DNA of 64,000 nt, taken from assembly GCF_020171745.1 (NCBI RefSeq), contig NZ_JAIVAH010000006.1:1-64000 (forward strand), in the 5' to 3' direction. A program made the position numbers and the translations under genes. The notes beneath the pieces were generated by a model, which was given only the letters and a program-made list of their open reading frames with translations, was not told the DNA's origin and did no database searches. Of the stretch, positions 1-9,011 are shown in pieces. This DNA is from Prescottella equi. Lineage in GTDB: Bacteria; Actinomycetota; Actinomycetes; Mycobacteriales; Mycobacteriaceae. The first letter of the stretch is position 1; the number at the start of each line of letters is the position of its first letter.

Positions 1-136
1 ATGCACACCTGACCGGCGTGGATCGAGCGGCCCATGCCGACGCCGCCACCGTGGTGGATTCGGAGCCGCGATAAGTGCGCAAAACGCGGGAGGGAGGGGA
101 GGGGGAGGGGAGGAAAGGGCGGGCGGGCAGGGGAGG
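1..136. other. left-edge non-coding stretch
   Basis: No convincing coding region was found before the end of galK at 137. An ATG-CAC-ACC-TGA at 1-12 could be the tail of a plus-strand gene cut by the window edge, but this cannot be shown. The only recognisable content is one copy of a dispersed 22-bp repeat at 67-88, followed by a purine-rich run rich in GGGAGG. Confidence 0.5.
67..88 (+). repeat. dispersed 22-bp intergenic repeat, copy 1
   Basis: The element has a GATAAGTGCGCAAAAC core flanked on each side by CGCG. The same 22 bases, or a one-base variant, recur three times at 33475-33578. All copies lie outside genes. Function is unknown. Confidence 0.75.
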
Positions 137-1315
137 TCAGGTGAGACGGCGGGCGGGGGCCGAGGCGGCGACGACGGCGAAGGCCGGGTCGGGCAGGCTC
201 CGATCCGCGGCCAGGCGGCGGGCGGTGTCGATCGCGTCGTCGACCTTCTCGGTCGGGAGCAGTGCGATCGCGGATCCGCCGAAGCCGCCGCCGGTCATCC
301 GGGCGCCGAGTGCCCCGGCGACCATCGCGGCTTCGACGGCGGAGTCGAGTTCGGGGCACGAAACCTCGAAGTCGCGGTGCAGCGACATGTGCGACGCGTA
401 GAGCAGCCGTCCGAACTCGGCGAAGTCCCCGGACTCCAACGCCGCCACGGCGATTCGCACGCGGGCGATCTCGCTGATCACGTGCCACGCCCGGCGCCGC
501 AGAATCTCGTCCTTCAGCGACCGGACCGCGTCCGCTCCGTCCCGACCGCGGTCGGCGAGTACCCGCAGCGACTCGACGCCCAGCCGTCGTGCCGCCCGCT
601 CCACCGCCGCCCGACGCTTCGCGTACTGCCCGTCGACCAGTCGGTGCGGGGCGCGGGTGTCGATCACCAACAGTGACAGGCCCTCCGGGGCGAACGGTAC
701 GTGCGACACTTCACCCGACGCCGAGTCCAGCAGCAGTGCATGGCCTTCCGAGGATCGCAGCGACGCCGCCTGGTCCATGCCACCGGTCGGTGCGAGCGCG
801 ACGTCGTTCTCGGCCCGCACGCACGCCACCGCGAGGTCGGCCCGATCCGCATCCGGGGCGAGGGCGAGCGCCAGCGAACATTCGAGCGCCGCCGAACTCG
901 ACAGTCCGGCGCCGATCGGCACCGTGGACACGAACGCGGCGTCGAGCCCACCGAAATCGTCTGGGATCAAGCCCTTCTCACGCAGCGACCAGACCACGCC
1001 GGCCGGATAGGCCGCCCATCCGGCGGGACGACCGGGGCCGATGTCGTCGAGGCGCCCCTCCCACGGGTCGCCGTCCGACGACCGCAGCCGGATCAACCCG
1101 TCCGTCCGACCCGACACCGCGACCGCGGTGCTGTGCGGCAACGCGATCGGCAGGCACAGGCCGCCGGCGTAGTCGACGTGCTCGCCTATCAGGTTGACCC
1201 GCCCGGGCGCCGCCCACACACCCTCGGCGTCGCCGCCGAACTCGCGGCGGAACGAATCCGCCGCCGAGGAAGCGAGATCGGACTCCGACCCAGCGTCGAG
1301 CCACCGGACCGTCAC
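137..1315 (-). CDS. galK: galactokinase
   Basis: Predicted 392-aa galactokinase of the GHMP kinase superfamily, which phosphorylates galactose to galactose-1-phosphate in the Leloir pathway in the cytoplasm. The galactokinase signature GRVNLIGEHVDY is near residue 30, the ATP-binding loop VPIGAGLSSSAALE lies mid-protein, and the C-terminal GHMP motif MTGGGFGGSAIAL is intact. The GTG start at 1313-1315 overlaps the TGA stop of galT (GTGA), which argues for translational coupling and excludes a longer in-frame extension running antiparallel-free into galT. Length is normal for the family. GalT is made first, then GalK, from one minus-strand transcript. Confidence 0.93.
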   Translation of the reverse strand: MTVRWLDAGSESDLASSAADSFRREFGGDAEGVWAAPGRVNLIGEHVDYAGGLCLPIALPHSTAVAVSGRTDGLIRLRSSDGDPWEGRLDDIGPGRPAGWAAYPAGVVWSLREKGLIPDDFGGLDAAFVSTVPIGAGLSSSAALECSLALALAPDADRADLAVACVRAENDVALAPTGGMDQAASLRSSEGHALLLDSASGEVSHVPFAPEGLSLLVIDTRAPHRLVDGQYAKRRAAVERAARRLGVESLRVLADRGRDGADAVRSLKDEILRRRAWHVISEIARVRIAVAALESGDFAEFGRLLYASHMSLHRDFEVSCPELDSAVEAAMVAGALGARMTGGGFGGSAIALLPTEKVDDAIDTARRLAADRSLPDPAFAVVAASAPARRLT

Positions 1316-2427
1316 GGCGCGACCTCCCGGAATCGCGCGGCGATCCGTTCGGGTGTGGTGTCGCTGATCCACGCGCCCATCCCGGATTCGGATCCGGCGA
1401 GGAACTTCATCCGGTGCGGCGAGCGCATCAGCGAAAACACCTGCAGGTGCAACCTTCCCAGCTCGCGGCCGGGACCGACCGGAGCCTGGTGCCACCCGGC
1501 GATGTACGGCAGCTTCTCGACGCCGTCGAAGAAGCGGTCCAACCGACCGAGCACATCGAGGTACAGGTGCGACAGCTCGTCGAGTTCGGCGTCGTCGAGT
1601 TCGGTGAGGTCGGCGACGTCCCGGTGCGGTGCGACGTGCAGTTCGACGGGCCAGCGGGCCGCGGCGGGCACGTACGCCGTCCAGTGTTCGCCCTCGACCA
1701 CCACCCGGGTGCCGGCGCGCCGTTCGGCGTCGAGGACGTCGCGCAGCAGCGACCGTCCGGTGCGGGCACGGTGCTGCTCGGCCTGACGGAGCAGCGCGGC
1801 GGTGCGCGGCGGCAGCGTCGGGTAGGCGTAGATCTGGCCGTGCGGGTGCGAGAGCGTCACCCCGATCTCCTCGCCGCGGTTCTCGAAGCAGTACACCTGC
1901 GCGACGGACGGCAGCGCCGACAACTCCCGCGTCCGGTCGCACAGCGCCTCGAGCACCGTCCGGACCCGGACAGTCGACAACTGCGCGAAGCCGCGGTCGT
2001 GATCGCTGGTGAAGCACACCACCTCGCATCGACCGTCGGCGGCTCGCTGCGGCCAAAGATCCTCACCGTCAACGAGTTCCGGGACATCCAGAGCGGCCGA
2101 CCCCAGCGACGGGAAGCGGTTCTCGAACACCGCGACGTCGTAGTCGTCGGCCGGGATCTCGGTCGCGGGACGTCCGGGCCGGCTGGGGCACAGCGGGCAT
2201 TCGTCGTCGGACGGCAGGAACGTGCGGTTCATCCGGTGCGCGGCGAGCGTCACCCACTCCCCCGTCAGGACGTCGTAGCGCATCGTCGACGCCGCCTCGA
2301 CCGGTGCCAGGTCGCGGCTGTCGCGCAGCTCGCGGGTCGCCGCGCCGCTCGCGTACGGCTCGGTGTCGTCGAAGTAGAGCAGCTCGCGCCCGTCGGACAG
2401 GTGCGTCCGCGTCTTCCGAATCGGCAT
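1312..2427 (-). CDS. galT: galactose-1-phosphate uridylyltransferase
   Basis: Predicted 371-aa GalT, which exchanges UMP between UDP-glucose and galactose-1-phosphate. The catalytic His-Pro-His motif is visible in VTLSHPHGQIYAYP, and a CPLCPSRPGRP zinc-site-like segment lies in the N-terminal third, as in class I GalT enzymes. The ATG at 2425-2427 gives a start matching the family (MPIRKTRTHLSDGRELLYF); upstream in-frame extension has no family resemblance. It is the first gene of a two-gene operon with galK, overlapping it by 4 nt. The promoter should lie in 2428-2582, shared with the divergent secreted-protein gene. Confidence 0.93.
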   Translation of the reverse strand: MPIRKTRTHLSDGRELLYFDDTEPYASGAATRELRDSRDLAPVEAASTMRYDVLTGEWVTLAAHRMNRTFLPSDDECPLCPSRPGRPATEIPADDYDVAVFENRFPSLGSAALDVPELVDGEDLWPQRAADGRCEVVCFTSDHDRGFAQLSTVRVRTVLEALCDRTRELSALPSVAQVYCFENRGEEIGVTLSHPHGQIYAYPTLPPRTAALLRQAEQHRARTGRSLLRDVLDAERRAGTRVVVEGEHWTAYVPAAARWPVELHVAPHRDVADLTELDDAELDELSHLYLDVLGRLDRFFDGVEKLPYIAGWHQAPVGPGRELGRLHLQVFSLMRSPHRMKFLAGSESGMGAWISDTTPERIAARFREVAP

Positions 2428-2582
2428 CGGACCACGATAGGCGACTGCCCCGATCCCCGCCGCCACCACCCGGTTTGGTGTCGCAGCGCCTTCTGTGTGA
2501 GCATGCTCGAGGCTGTTTCGCCGTGACGGGGAGTCACGGACGGCCGGGGGCACGAAACACATCGATACAACGGGGGATTCAC

Positions 2583-3092
2583 ATGAAGCTTCGCAGCTTT
2601 GCCGTGCGCGCATTCGGCGCCGCGGCCATCGCGACCGCCACCATCACGGGCGTCGCCGGCACCGCGAGCGCCGCGCCGGCGCCCGCACCGCTCGTGCACA
2701 CGTCGATCAACGGGCCCACGCTGCCGGTGCTCGGGCAGAACGACTTCTGCAACGGTCTAATCGACACCGTCGTCGAGACCGATCCGACGCGACCGGGCCT
2801 CGCGACCATCGCGTTCACGCCGCGCGTCCTGAACGGCATCGGTCCCGGCTGGGCCCAGAACCCGGTCTGCCGGATGAAGATCACCGTCGGATGGAATTGG
2901 GGTGTGCTCGCCGGACAGGTCAAGGAGGTCGAGCTCAACGCGGTCCCGGGCCAGACCGTCCGGACCGAGATCAATCCCGGTCCCGGCGTCGCCGCCGTAT
3001 CGATGGCTGCCAGCTGGGTCAGCCCGTGGTACAACGAGCTCCGCCCGCAGGCATCGCTCGGCGTGGTCAGCGCCTACTTCCTCGTCCCCTAG
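2583..3092 (+). CDS. small secreted protein of unknown function
   Basis: Predicted 169-aa exported protein. The first 30 residues form a classical Sec signal peptide: basic MKLRSFAVR, a hydrophobic alanine-rich core, and a likely cleavage after GTASA before an Ala/Pro-rich stretch. The mature part has two cysteines (NDFCNG and NPVCRMK), which could form one disulfide, and a beta-rich composition. A GGGGG-type ribosome site precedes the ATG. It is divergent from galT and is followed by a strong hairpin at 3112-3152. I do not recognise the family; similar short secreted proteins are common in Rhodococcus and Nocardia. Confidence 0.8.
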   Translation: MKLRSFAVRAFGAAAIATATITGVAGTASAAPAPAPLVHTSINGPTLPVLGQNDFCNGLIDTVVETDPTRPGLATIAFTPRVLNGIGPGWAQNPVCRMKITVGWNWGVLAGQVKEVELNAVPGQTVRTEINPGPGVAAVSMAASWVSPWYNELRPQASLGVVSAYFLVP

Positions 3093-3111
3093 CCGGACGC
3101 CACTACAGCTG

Positions 3112-3152
3112 AAGGGACCCTTCACGCGCCGCGAGCGCATGAAGGGTCCCTT
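3112..3152. terminator. bidirectional hairpin between convergent genes
   Basis: Perfect 13-bp inverted repeat: AAGGGACCCTTCA at 3112-3124 and its complement at 3140-3152, with a 15-nt loop. It lies between the convergent secreted-protein gene and pyrE, as expected for a shared terminator. There is no long T tract, as is usual in actinobacteria. Confidence 0.75.
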
Positions 3153-3169
3153 GGGCCGTGAAGAACTGG

Positions 3170-3703
3170 CTAGCTCAGACCCAGGTCGTCGAGGCCCAGG
3201 AGCGAGCGGTACTCGAGCCCCTCGGCGGCGATGACGGCGTCGGCGCCGGTGGCGCGGTCGACGACGGTGGCGACACCGACGACGATGGCGCCGGCGTCAC
3301 GCAGCGCCTGGACGGCGGTGAGCGGCGAGTTGCCGGTGGTGGTGGTGTCCTCGACCACCAGGACGCGCTTGCCGACGACGTCGGGGCCCTCGATCTGACG
3401 CTGCATGCCGTGCGCCTTGGCGGCCTTGCGGACGACGAACGCGTCGATCGGGCGGCCCTCGGCGTGCATGACGGCCATCGCGACGGGATCGGCGCCCATC
3501 GTCAGGCCACCGACGGAGACGAAGTCCCAGTCGGCGACCAGTTCGCGCAGCAGCTTGCCGATCAGCGGGCCGGCCCGGTGATGCAGGGTCGCGCGGCGCA
3601 GGTCCACGTAGTAGTCGGCTTCCTTGCCGGAGGACAAGGTGACCTTTCCGTGCACCACCGCCAGCTCGCGCACCAGCGCAGCGAGCTCGTCGCGATCCGT
3701 CAT
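3170..3703 (-). CDS. pyrE: orotate phosphoribosyltransferase
   Basis: Predicted 177-aa cytoplasmic enzyme joining orotate to PRPP to make orotidine-5'-phosphate in pyrimidine synthesis. The PRPP-binding motif VLVVEDTTTTGNSP and the upstream SVGGLTMGADPVA segment are present, and the length fits the short actinobacterial form. In M. tuberculosis pyrE (Rv0382c) sits just downstream of Rv0383c and clpB on the same strand. Here pyrE follows a lemA gene and a Rv0383c-like gene but clpB is about 19 kb away. A longer in-frame start is not needed because MTDRDELAALVRELA matches the family N terminus. Confidence 0.93.
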   Translation of the reverse strand: MTDRDELAALVRELAVVHGKVTLSSGKEADYYVDLRRATLHHRAGPLIGKLLRELVADWDFVSVGGLTMGADPVAMAVMHAEGRPIDAFVVRKAAKAHGMQRQIEGPDVVGKRVLVVEDTTTTGNSPLTAVQALRDAGAIVVGVATVVDRATGADAVIAAEGLEYRSLLGLDDLGLS

Positions 3704-3788
3704 CGGCCGCTCCCATCATCGTTCGAAGTCAGTGACATTTCGTCATGTCGAGCCTAGCGAGGCGGCCAGGTCACAGCGCTGGCGGCCC

Positions 3789-4370
3789 TCAGGCCGCGCG
3801 CTCGGCGGCCGACTCGTCCTCCGCGCTCACCGGCATCTCGAGAATCGTCGCCTCGAACAGCGGCGCCGCGGCGATCCCGCCGACACGGGCGAGGAGTCCG
3901 GTGGGGAAGCTTCCGAGCGAGTCGTTGTGTCTCCGGCAGAGATCGTTGTAGACGGTGACCGCACCGGCCAGACGCGTCTCGGTCTGGTCGATCTCGTGCG
4001 CCGGACGGACGAACGCCCAGTCGCGACGCAGCGCCGGATAGCTGCGTGCGGTGCCGAGCAGCGACGCGAGCGCCGCGGACAGCGTGTTCTCGGCACCGGC
4101 CTGCCTGCCGAGGTCGAGGCCCTCCTCGCGGACCCGCATCGCCAGGGAGCGCGCCCCGGACACCGTGCTCACCAGTTCGCGACCGACGGTGTCCGCGACG
4201 GCGAGCACGAGCCCGGGCACGTACTCGTACCGTCGGTCCATCTCGGCGTGGATCAGCGACAGCGCGGTACGCAGATTCGCATCGACGCGGCGCAGTTGCC
4301 GGAACTCCGACACCACCCACGCCACAAGAATCACGACAGCAACAAGAACAACACCCGACACAACAACCAC
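3789..4370 (-). CDS. LemA family membrane-anchored protein
   Basis: Predicted 193-aa protein with an N-terminal hydrophobic anchor (about residues 2-20, valine-rich) followed by a helical domain typical of LemA: NLRTALSLIHAEMDRRYEYVPGLV near residue 33 and a Tyr-Asn-Asp motif (VTVYNDL) near residue 139. LemA proteins form long antiparallel helices exposed outside the membrane; their cellular role is not settled. The chosen start is GTG, and the ribosome site is weak. It lies 34 nt after the Rv0383c-like gene and 85 nt before pyrE on the same strand, so it is probably co-transcribed with them. Confidence 0.82.
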   Translation of the reverse strand: MVVVSGVVLVAVVILVAWVVSEFRQLRRVDANLRTALSLIHAEMDRRYEYVPGLVLAVADTVGRELVSTVSGARSLAMRVREEGLDLGRQAGAENTLSAALASLLGTARSYPALRRDWAFVRPAHEIDQTETRLAGAVTVYNDLCRRHNDSLGSFPTGLLARVGGIAAAPLFEATILEMPVSAEDESAAERAA

Positions 4371-4404
4371 AGGTGCGGAATCTACTGCGGCGGGCTCCGG
4401 GCCG

Positions 4405-5085
4405 CTATTCGGGAACGGGTTCCGGGGCGATCGGACGGCCCGGATCGTGGGCGGCCGGCTGCATCGCCGGCGGCTCGACGGCCGGCGGCAGCACCCGCAG
4501 CATCCCCGACAGCCGGGCGACGACCTCGATCGCGGCGTCCCAGTCGCGACCGGTGCTGCCGATCGGGAGCGAGCCCAGCGTCCACTCGCCCTCGCTCCAC
4601 AGCATCTGCAGCTGCGGCGGCACCGACTCGGTGAACGTCACCATGCGCTGATCGCACACGCGGCGGGCGATCTCCAGGTCGGTCGCGAAGACGACGCGCG
4701 GGCCGATCGCGCCCAGCAGGTTCAGGTCGTTGTCCCGCGGCGGGGGCGTCGACTTCAGGCGCAGATCGATGTCGACGTCGGAGCCGACCTCCCGGTGCAC
4801 CGCGACGATCGTCGCCGTGTCCTCGAGGTCGAACAGCACGAACTGTTCGCCGCGGCGGACGCCGCGCACGACGTCGACGGCGCCCAGGTACTCCTGCTTC
4901 GCGAGGGCCGCCCGATGCCACTGCGACGGCAGATGCTCGTCCGCGGTGTTGTAGGTGTATCCCTGCGCCTTCGCCCAGATCTGCCGCACCCGACCGGTCT
5001 GGTCACGACGCGAACGATCGACATAGAGCAGCACGACAGCACCCGCGAGCGCTATCACTGCCAATCCGAACCACATAGCCGTCAT
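4405..5085 (-). CDS. conserved membrane protein, Rv0383c-like
   Basis: Predicted 226-aa protein with one N-terminal transmembrane helix (about residues 4-22) followed by basic DRSRRDQ and a cytosolic-type domain, ending in a proline-rich tail. By position (upstream of pyrE, same strand) and architecture it corresponds to the conserved protein between clpB and pyrE in mycobacteria (Rv0383c in M. tuberculosis). No catalytic motif was seen. The homology is inferred from context and general features, not from an alignment. Function is unknown. Confidence 0.7.
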   Translation of the reverse strand: MTAMWFGLAVIALAGAVVLLYVDRSRRDQTGRVRQIWAKAQGYTYNTADEHLPSQWHRAALAKQEYLGAVDVVRGVRRGEQFVLFDLEDTATIVAVHREVGSDVDIDLRLKSTPPPRDNDLNLLGAIGPRVVFATDLEIARRVCDQRMVTFTESVPPQLQMLWSEGEWTLGSLPIGSTGRDWDAAIEVVARLSGMLRVLPPAVEPPAMQPAAHDPGRPIAPEPVPE

Positions 5086-5138
5086 CGAGGGTCAGCCTAG
5101 CCACTCCCGGCGCAGTTCCGGGCATCCGGTGCCGCGCG

Positions 5139-6032
5139 TCAGTTACCGAACTCGGGAAGCGTCGTGCCGATGATCAACTTCGCGGTGAGGGTGCCGTCCT
5201 TCACCTTGTCCCCCTGCACCAGCACCGATTCGCCCGGCTTCAGTTCGGCGATGCTGTCCGCGGTCAACGAGATGAGCGAGGTGTCGGGCGTGGTCTTCAC
5301 GGTGATCTTGGTTCCGCCGAGCCCGTCGATGGTGAGCGTGCCGCCGTCGTTGGCGGTGATGGTGCCCATCGCGGTGCCGGCGTTGGCGATGACGTCGCCG
5401 ATGCCGCCGGGCAGGTTCTCGAACGGCGACGTGGTGTCGGGTTCCGGCGTCGGGGCCGGAGCGCCGGCGCGCGGCGGAACGGCCGGTGCCGAGGTCCGCG
5501 GCGACGGGGCGGCCGCGGTGTTGTTCTCGTCGGAGTTCCCGCTCAGCATCAGCCCGACGATCAGGCCGAGGGCCAGCAGCACGACGCCCGCGCCGGCCGC
5601 GGCCCACAGACCCACCTTCCGGCCGGGCTTGTTTTCGGGACCGTTCCCGAGCGGCGGGACCTCACCGGTGGGCGGCTGTCCGGGCGGCGGGTAACCGCCC
5701 GGCGGATAGCCGCCGGCGCCGTAGTAGGTCGGGTACGCCTGCGTCGCGTTGGGCGGCGCGGCCTGCGGGTCGTATCGCGGGTCGTAGGTCGGATACGCCT
5801 GGGTCGGGTATGTCTGCGTCGGGTCGGGGGCCTGCGCGCCGTACGCCTGATAGGGGTCGGCCGTGTAGTACTGCTCGGTCGGCTGCTCCGGGGCCGGCGT
5901 GCCGACCGGGCCGATCTGCTGGGTCGGGCCGTCCCCCGGGCGGGCCCACTGGACGGTCTCGTCCGACGCCTGCTGCTCGGCAGGGTCGTACGCGCGTTCT
6001 TGCGGGGTGCGCGGGTCGTCGGGGTTCGTCAT
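5139..6032 (-). CDS. proline-rich single-pass protein with DUF5666-like domain
   Basis: Predicted 297-aa protein in three parts. The first 130 or so residues are a low-complexity Pro/Gln/Tyr/Thr-rich cytoplasmic tail with repeated YPT-type units (AYPTYDPRYDP, QAYPTYYGAGGYPPGGYPP). A transmembrane helix follows (VGLWAAAGAGVVLLALGLIVG). The last 80 residues form a beta-rich extracytoplasmic domain resembling DUF5666 (MGTITANDGGTLTIDGLGG, KPGESVLVQG). A GAGAAGG ribosome site precedes the ATG. Such tails occur in actinobacterial membrane proteins that meet other proteins at the cell envelope; no function can be assigned. Confidence 0.75.
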   Translation of the reverse strand: MTNPDDPRTPQERAYDPAEQQASDETVQWARPGDGPTQQIGPVGTPAPEQPTEQYYTADPYQAYGAQAPDPTQTYPTQAYPTYDPRYDPQAAPPNATQAYPTYYGAGGYPPGGYPPPGQPPTGEVPPLGNGPENKPGRKVGLWAAAGAGVVLLALGLIVGLMLSGNSDENNTAAAPSPRTSAPAVPPRAGAPAPTPEPDTTSPFENLPGGIGDVIANAGTAMGTITANDGGTLTIDGLGGTKITVKTTPDTSLISLTADSIAELKPGESVLVQGDKVKDGTLTAKLIIGTTLPEFGN

Positions 6033-6134
6033 GGTGGGCCTTCTCCCGTTCCGTCGGCGGATCCGACAGGTCGATGCGGCTGCTTGCAGCCGACACCACA
6101 GCGTAGAGCCGAACTCTGAGATCCGTCTGAAACG

Positions 6135-6719
6135 TCAAACGAGCGGCATACCGCGTTCGAGGAACTCGATCGCCCGGAGGAAGGTGGCCAGCTCCGGCGG
6201 GTCGTCGCCGGCCGCGCCGAGCACCGCTCCCGCCAGCGCCCCGGCGAACACCCGCACCTCGAAGTCGTCGACCGGACGTCCGACGCGGGCGCCGATCGCG
6301 GCCGCCAGGATCCCGATCGACCGGGTGAGTTCCCCGAGCATCGCCGACCGCAGTTCGGGCACGGTGAACAACAGTCGCTGCCGGGTCCGCTCGGCGGCCG
6401 TCTCCGCCGGGGTCAGCGACGACAGGACCTCCTCGAAGGCCCGCCGGCACGCGGTCAGCGGCGGCACGTCCGGCGGTTGCGCCGCGATCGCCGCGAGCAT
6501 CGGCGGGTCCAGGTCGTCGATCAGGATCAGCTGTTCCTTGCTCGGGAAGTAGCGGAAGAACGTGCTCGGGGACACGTCGGCCGCGGCCGCGATCTGTTCG
6601 ACGGTGGTCTGCGTGTAGCCCTGCTCGGTGAACAGGCGCATCGCGTGCTCGCGGATCGATTCCCGCGTGCGCCGCTTCTTGCGTTCCCGCAGGCCTGTCT
6701 GCTCAGTCGACGTGCTCAT
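6135..6719 (-). CDS. TetR family transcriptional regulator, efflux-linked
   Basis: Predicted 194-aa repressor with an N-terminal helix-turn-helix (TRESIREHAMRLFTEQGY, then ISP-type VSPSTFFRYFPSKEQLI) and a variable ligand-binding C-terminal domain. The ATG at 6717-6719 overlaps the end of the MFS transporter gene by 17 nt, so the two are co-transcribed; an ATG 12 codons upstream is possible but less like the family. By analogy with TetR/efflux pairs it probably represses the operon that encodes itself and the pump, acting at the small palindrome near 8303. Confidence 0.85.
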   Translation of the reverse strand: MSTSTEQTGLRERKKRRTRESIREHAMRLFTEQGYTQTTVEQIAAAADVSPSTFFRYFPSKEQLILIDDLDPPMLAAIAAQPPDVPPLTACRRAFEEVLSSLTPAETAAERTRQRLLFTVPELRSAMLGELTRSIGILAAAIGARVGRPVDDFEVRVFAGALAGAVLGAAGDDPPELATFLRAIEFLERGMPLV

Positions 6720-8268
6720 GGACACCGTCCGGTTCCTCTTCGTCGGACGCCTCATCCGGCCGCCGCAGCGGAAGGACGACCGCCGCGACGATCCCGCCGA
6801 TCACGGCGAGCGCGCCGCTGACCCACAGCGCCGACACCATGCCGTGCACGAACGCGGCCTGCACCTGTTCCTCGAGCGCGGGCAGGCCGAGTTGCCGCGC
6901 GACCGTCACCCCGCTGCTCACCGAGTCGGAGACCGCGGACGCGGCCGGTTCCGGCAGCGACGTCGACGGCAGGTGTACGTGGTACCCGGCGGCCAGCACG
7001 GTGCCCAGCACCGCGACACCGATCGTGCCGCCGGCCTGCCGCAGTGCCTGGATCAGCGCCGAACCCGCACCCGACCGTTCCGGGGTGAGTTCCCCGATCG
7101 CGGCCGCCATCGCGGTCGGCATCACGAGTCCGAGTCCCAGCCCGGCGATCGTGAGCCACGCCGCGGTCAGCCCGTAGCCGGTGTCGACGGTCATCGTGAC
7201 GCCGAGGAGGCAGGCGCCGACGAGGGCCGCGAACCCCAGCGCGATCAGCGCCCCCGCGCCGAGGACCCGCGCCAGCAGGTCCGCCAGTCGCGTTCCCACG
7301 ACCAGACCGGCGATCATCGGCAGCAGTCGCACACCGATCCCGAGGGCGTCCGCGCCGAGCACGGCCCCCAGGTAGAGGGGCAGCGAGAACAGCAGCCCGA
7401 ACATCACGAAGTTGACCAGCGTGGACAGGCCGGCACCCGAGGCGTAGTCGCGGTCGGACAGCAGCGCCAGATCGATCAACGGGTGGTCGGTTCGCTTCTC
7501 CCACAACAGGAACACCGCGAGGAGGGCGGCACCCACGGTCAGTGTGAGGAGCACGTGCGCGGCGCCCCAACCGTCGCTGCCGGCGCTGATGAAGCCGTAG
7601 GTGAGCGCCAGTAGCCCGGTCGACGAGAGGATCGCGCCCGGCAGGTCGAACCGACCGGGATCACTGCTCCGTGACTCTGGAACGAGGAGCGCGACGGCGA
7701 CCAGTCCGACGCACACGAGCGGGACGTTGACGAGGAACACCGATCCCCACCAGAAGTGCTCCAGCAGCCAGCCTCCGAGGATCGGGCCCAGCGGCAGCCC
7801 GAGGGCCGTAGCGGTGACCCAGATCGTCAGCGCGCGTTGCTGTTCGGCCTGCCGGGGGAACAGGATCGGCAACACGGCCATCGACATCGGCATGATCGCG
7901 GCCGCCGCCAGCCCGAGGACTGCCCGGGCACCGATCAACTCGGCCGCGGTCTGCGAATAGGCACACGCGAGTGACGCGATGCCGAAGAGAGCCATCGCCG
8001 CCAGCAGCAGTCGGCGCCGGCCGATCCGGTCGCCGAGGCTGCCCAGCGGCAGGAGGGCGGCGGCCAGCACCAGGGTGTACGAAGTCGAGAACCATTGCAG
8101 CGCAGACGTCGTCGCATCGAGGTCCCGCGCGAGGGTCGGCAGCGCGACGGTGAGGACCATCGTGTCGATGCCGATCGCGAACACCGCTATGGACAGGGCG
8201 GCGAGGGCCCACCAGCGCCGGGACGTGGTGGACACGGTCGTCGCGTCGGCGTGAAGTGTCGAGATCAT
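6703..8268 (-). CDS. MFS drug efflux transporter, DHA2 (14-TM) family
   Basis: Predicted 521-aa EmrB/QacA-type proton-coupled exporter. Visible hallmarks are 14 hydrophobic segments, the loop 2-3 motif GSLGDRIGRRRLL, and the drug:H+ antiporter motif C around LGLPLGPILGGWLLE. The N terminus MISTLHADATTV follows a perfect GGAGG ribosome site (8276-8280), so this ATG is preferred to one 17 codons upstream. It heads a two-gene operon with an overlapping tetR. The substrate is unknown; the family exports dyes, biocides and antibiotics. Confidence 0.88.
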   Translation of the reverse strand: MISTLHADATTVSTTSRRWWALAALSIAVFAIGIDTMVLTVALPTLARDLDATTSALQWFSTSYTLVLAAALLPLGSLGDRIGRRRLLLAAMALFGIASLACAYSQTAAELIGARAVLGLAAAAIMPMSMAVLPILFPRQAEQQRALTIWVTATALGLPLGPILGGWLLEHFWWGSVFLVNVPLVCVGLVAVALLVPESRSSDPGRFDLPGAILSSTGLLALTYGFISAGSDGWGAAHVLLTLTVGAALLAVFLLWEKRTDHPLIDLALLSDRDYASGAGLSTLVNFVMFGLLFSLPLYLGAVLGADALGIGVRLLPMIAGLVVGTRLADLLARVLGAGALIALGFAALVGACLLGVTMTVDTGYGLTAAWLTIAGLGLGLVMPTAMAAAIGELTPERSGAGSALIQALRQAGGTIGVAVLGTVLAAGYHVHLPSTSLPEPAASAVSDSVSSGVTVARQLGLPALEEQVQAAFVHGMVSALWVSGALAVIGGIVAAVVLPLRRPDEASDEEEPDGVHEHVD

Positions 8269-8302
8269 GAGAGCGCCTCCAATGTGGAATCTCATGTCTT
8301 TT

Positions 8303-8311
8303 GACAGTGTC
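8303..8311. promoter_or_regulatory. candidate TetR operator in MFS promoter region
   Basis: A GACAGTGTC imperfect palindrome (GACA-N-TGTC) lies 35 nt upstream of the MFS start, within the only gap that can hold the promoter of the MFS-tetR operon. The assignment rests on position alone; the arms are short. Confidence 0.3.
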
Positions 8312-8363
8312 TTCCGCATTTACGAAGGCGTCAACGGCCACCGAGGTAACGATCGTGGGGGCA

Positions 8364-8747
8364 TTACTGCCCGAGAAACTTCTCCATGTCCCGGCGCTCG
8401 CGCTTCGTCGGGCGTCCGGCACCCCGGTCGCGCCGCGGAATCGACGCCACCAGTTCCGGCGAAGGCGCGGGCGGACTGTTGTCCTGCAGGCATTCGGCGG
8501 CGATCGGCGGGCCGACACGCTTGGCGACCGGCCGGACCACGACGACGATCCGATCGCGGCCGGCGACCCGGACCCGAATCTCGTCACCCGGCTTGACCTG
8601 CACGGACGCCTTCGCGGCGACGCCGTTCACCCGGACATGACCGGATCGGCACGCCGACGCGGACTGCGACCGAGTCTTGAACAGCCGTACGGCCCACATC
8701 CAGCTGTCGAGGCGGGCGCTCGTCGGGTCAGGAGTCGGGGTTGGCAC
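8364..8747 (-). CDS. S4 domain RNA-binding protein (Hsp15-like)
   Basis: Predicted 127-aa protein carrying an S4 RNA-binding domain: RLDSWMWAVRLFKTRS followed by GHVRVNGVAAKASVQVKPGDEIRV, the classic S4 fold. The C-terminal tail is basic and ends RPTKRERRDMEKFLGQ, as in Hsp15/YrfH proteins, which bind stalled 50S subunits carrying nascent chains. The GTG at 8745-8747 is preferred because codons upstream of it encode a Pro/Gly/Arg-rich stretch without family resemblance. It lies alone on the minus strand, 95 nt before the MFS gene. Confidence 0.82.
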   Translation of the reverse strand: MPTPTPDPTSARLDSWMWAVRLFKTRSQSASACRSGHVRVNGVAAKASVQVKPGDEIRVRVAGRDRIVVVVRPVAKRVGPPIAAECLQDNSPPAPSPELVASIPRRDRGAGRPTKRERRDMEKFLGQ

Positions 8748-9011
8748 GTCGCCCAGATTACCGAGGCCGCCGGGGGCCGGAATCGTCCCTCGTGGTGGGA
8801 GCCTCCCGCGGCGGACGCGAAGCCGCATACTCCCTGCAAGATACCGGTTTCGCGACCTGCCGAAAGTCCCTGTTCCCGGGAAACAACCCGCTGGGCGGGA
8901 TGGCCCGCTGTCACGTGGTTCGCACCGCCATAGCGTGAATTCATCGCAAGAACCGTGAGGTCCGGTCCGATTCCGGGCCGGGACGGCTCACGCTCGTGGA
9001 AGGACATATTC

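Noticed and set aside
137-2056. Extended galK reading frame starting inside galT
   Set aside because: The extra N terminus is Arg-rich, antiparallel to none but overlapping galT in another frame, and unlike galactokinases. The GTG at 1315 overlapping the galT stop is the natural start.
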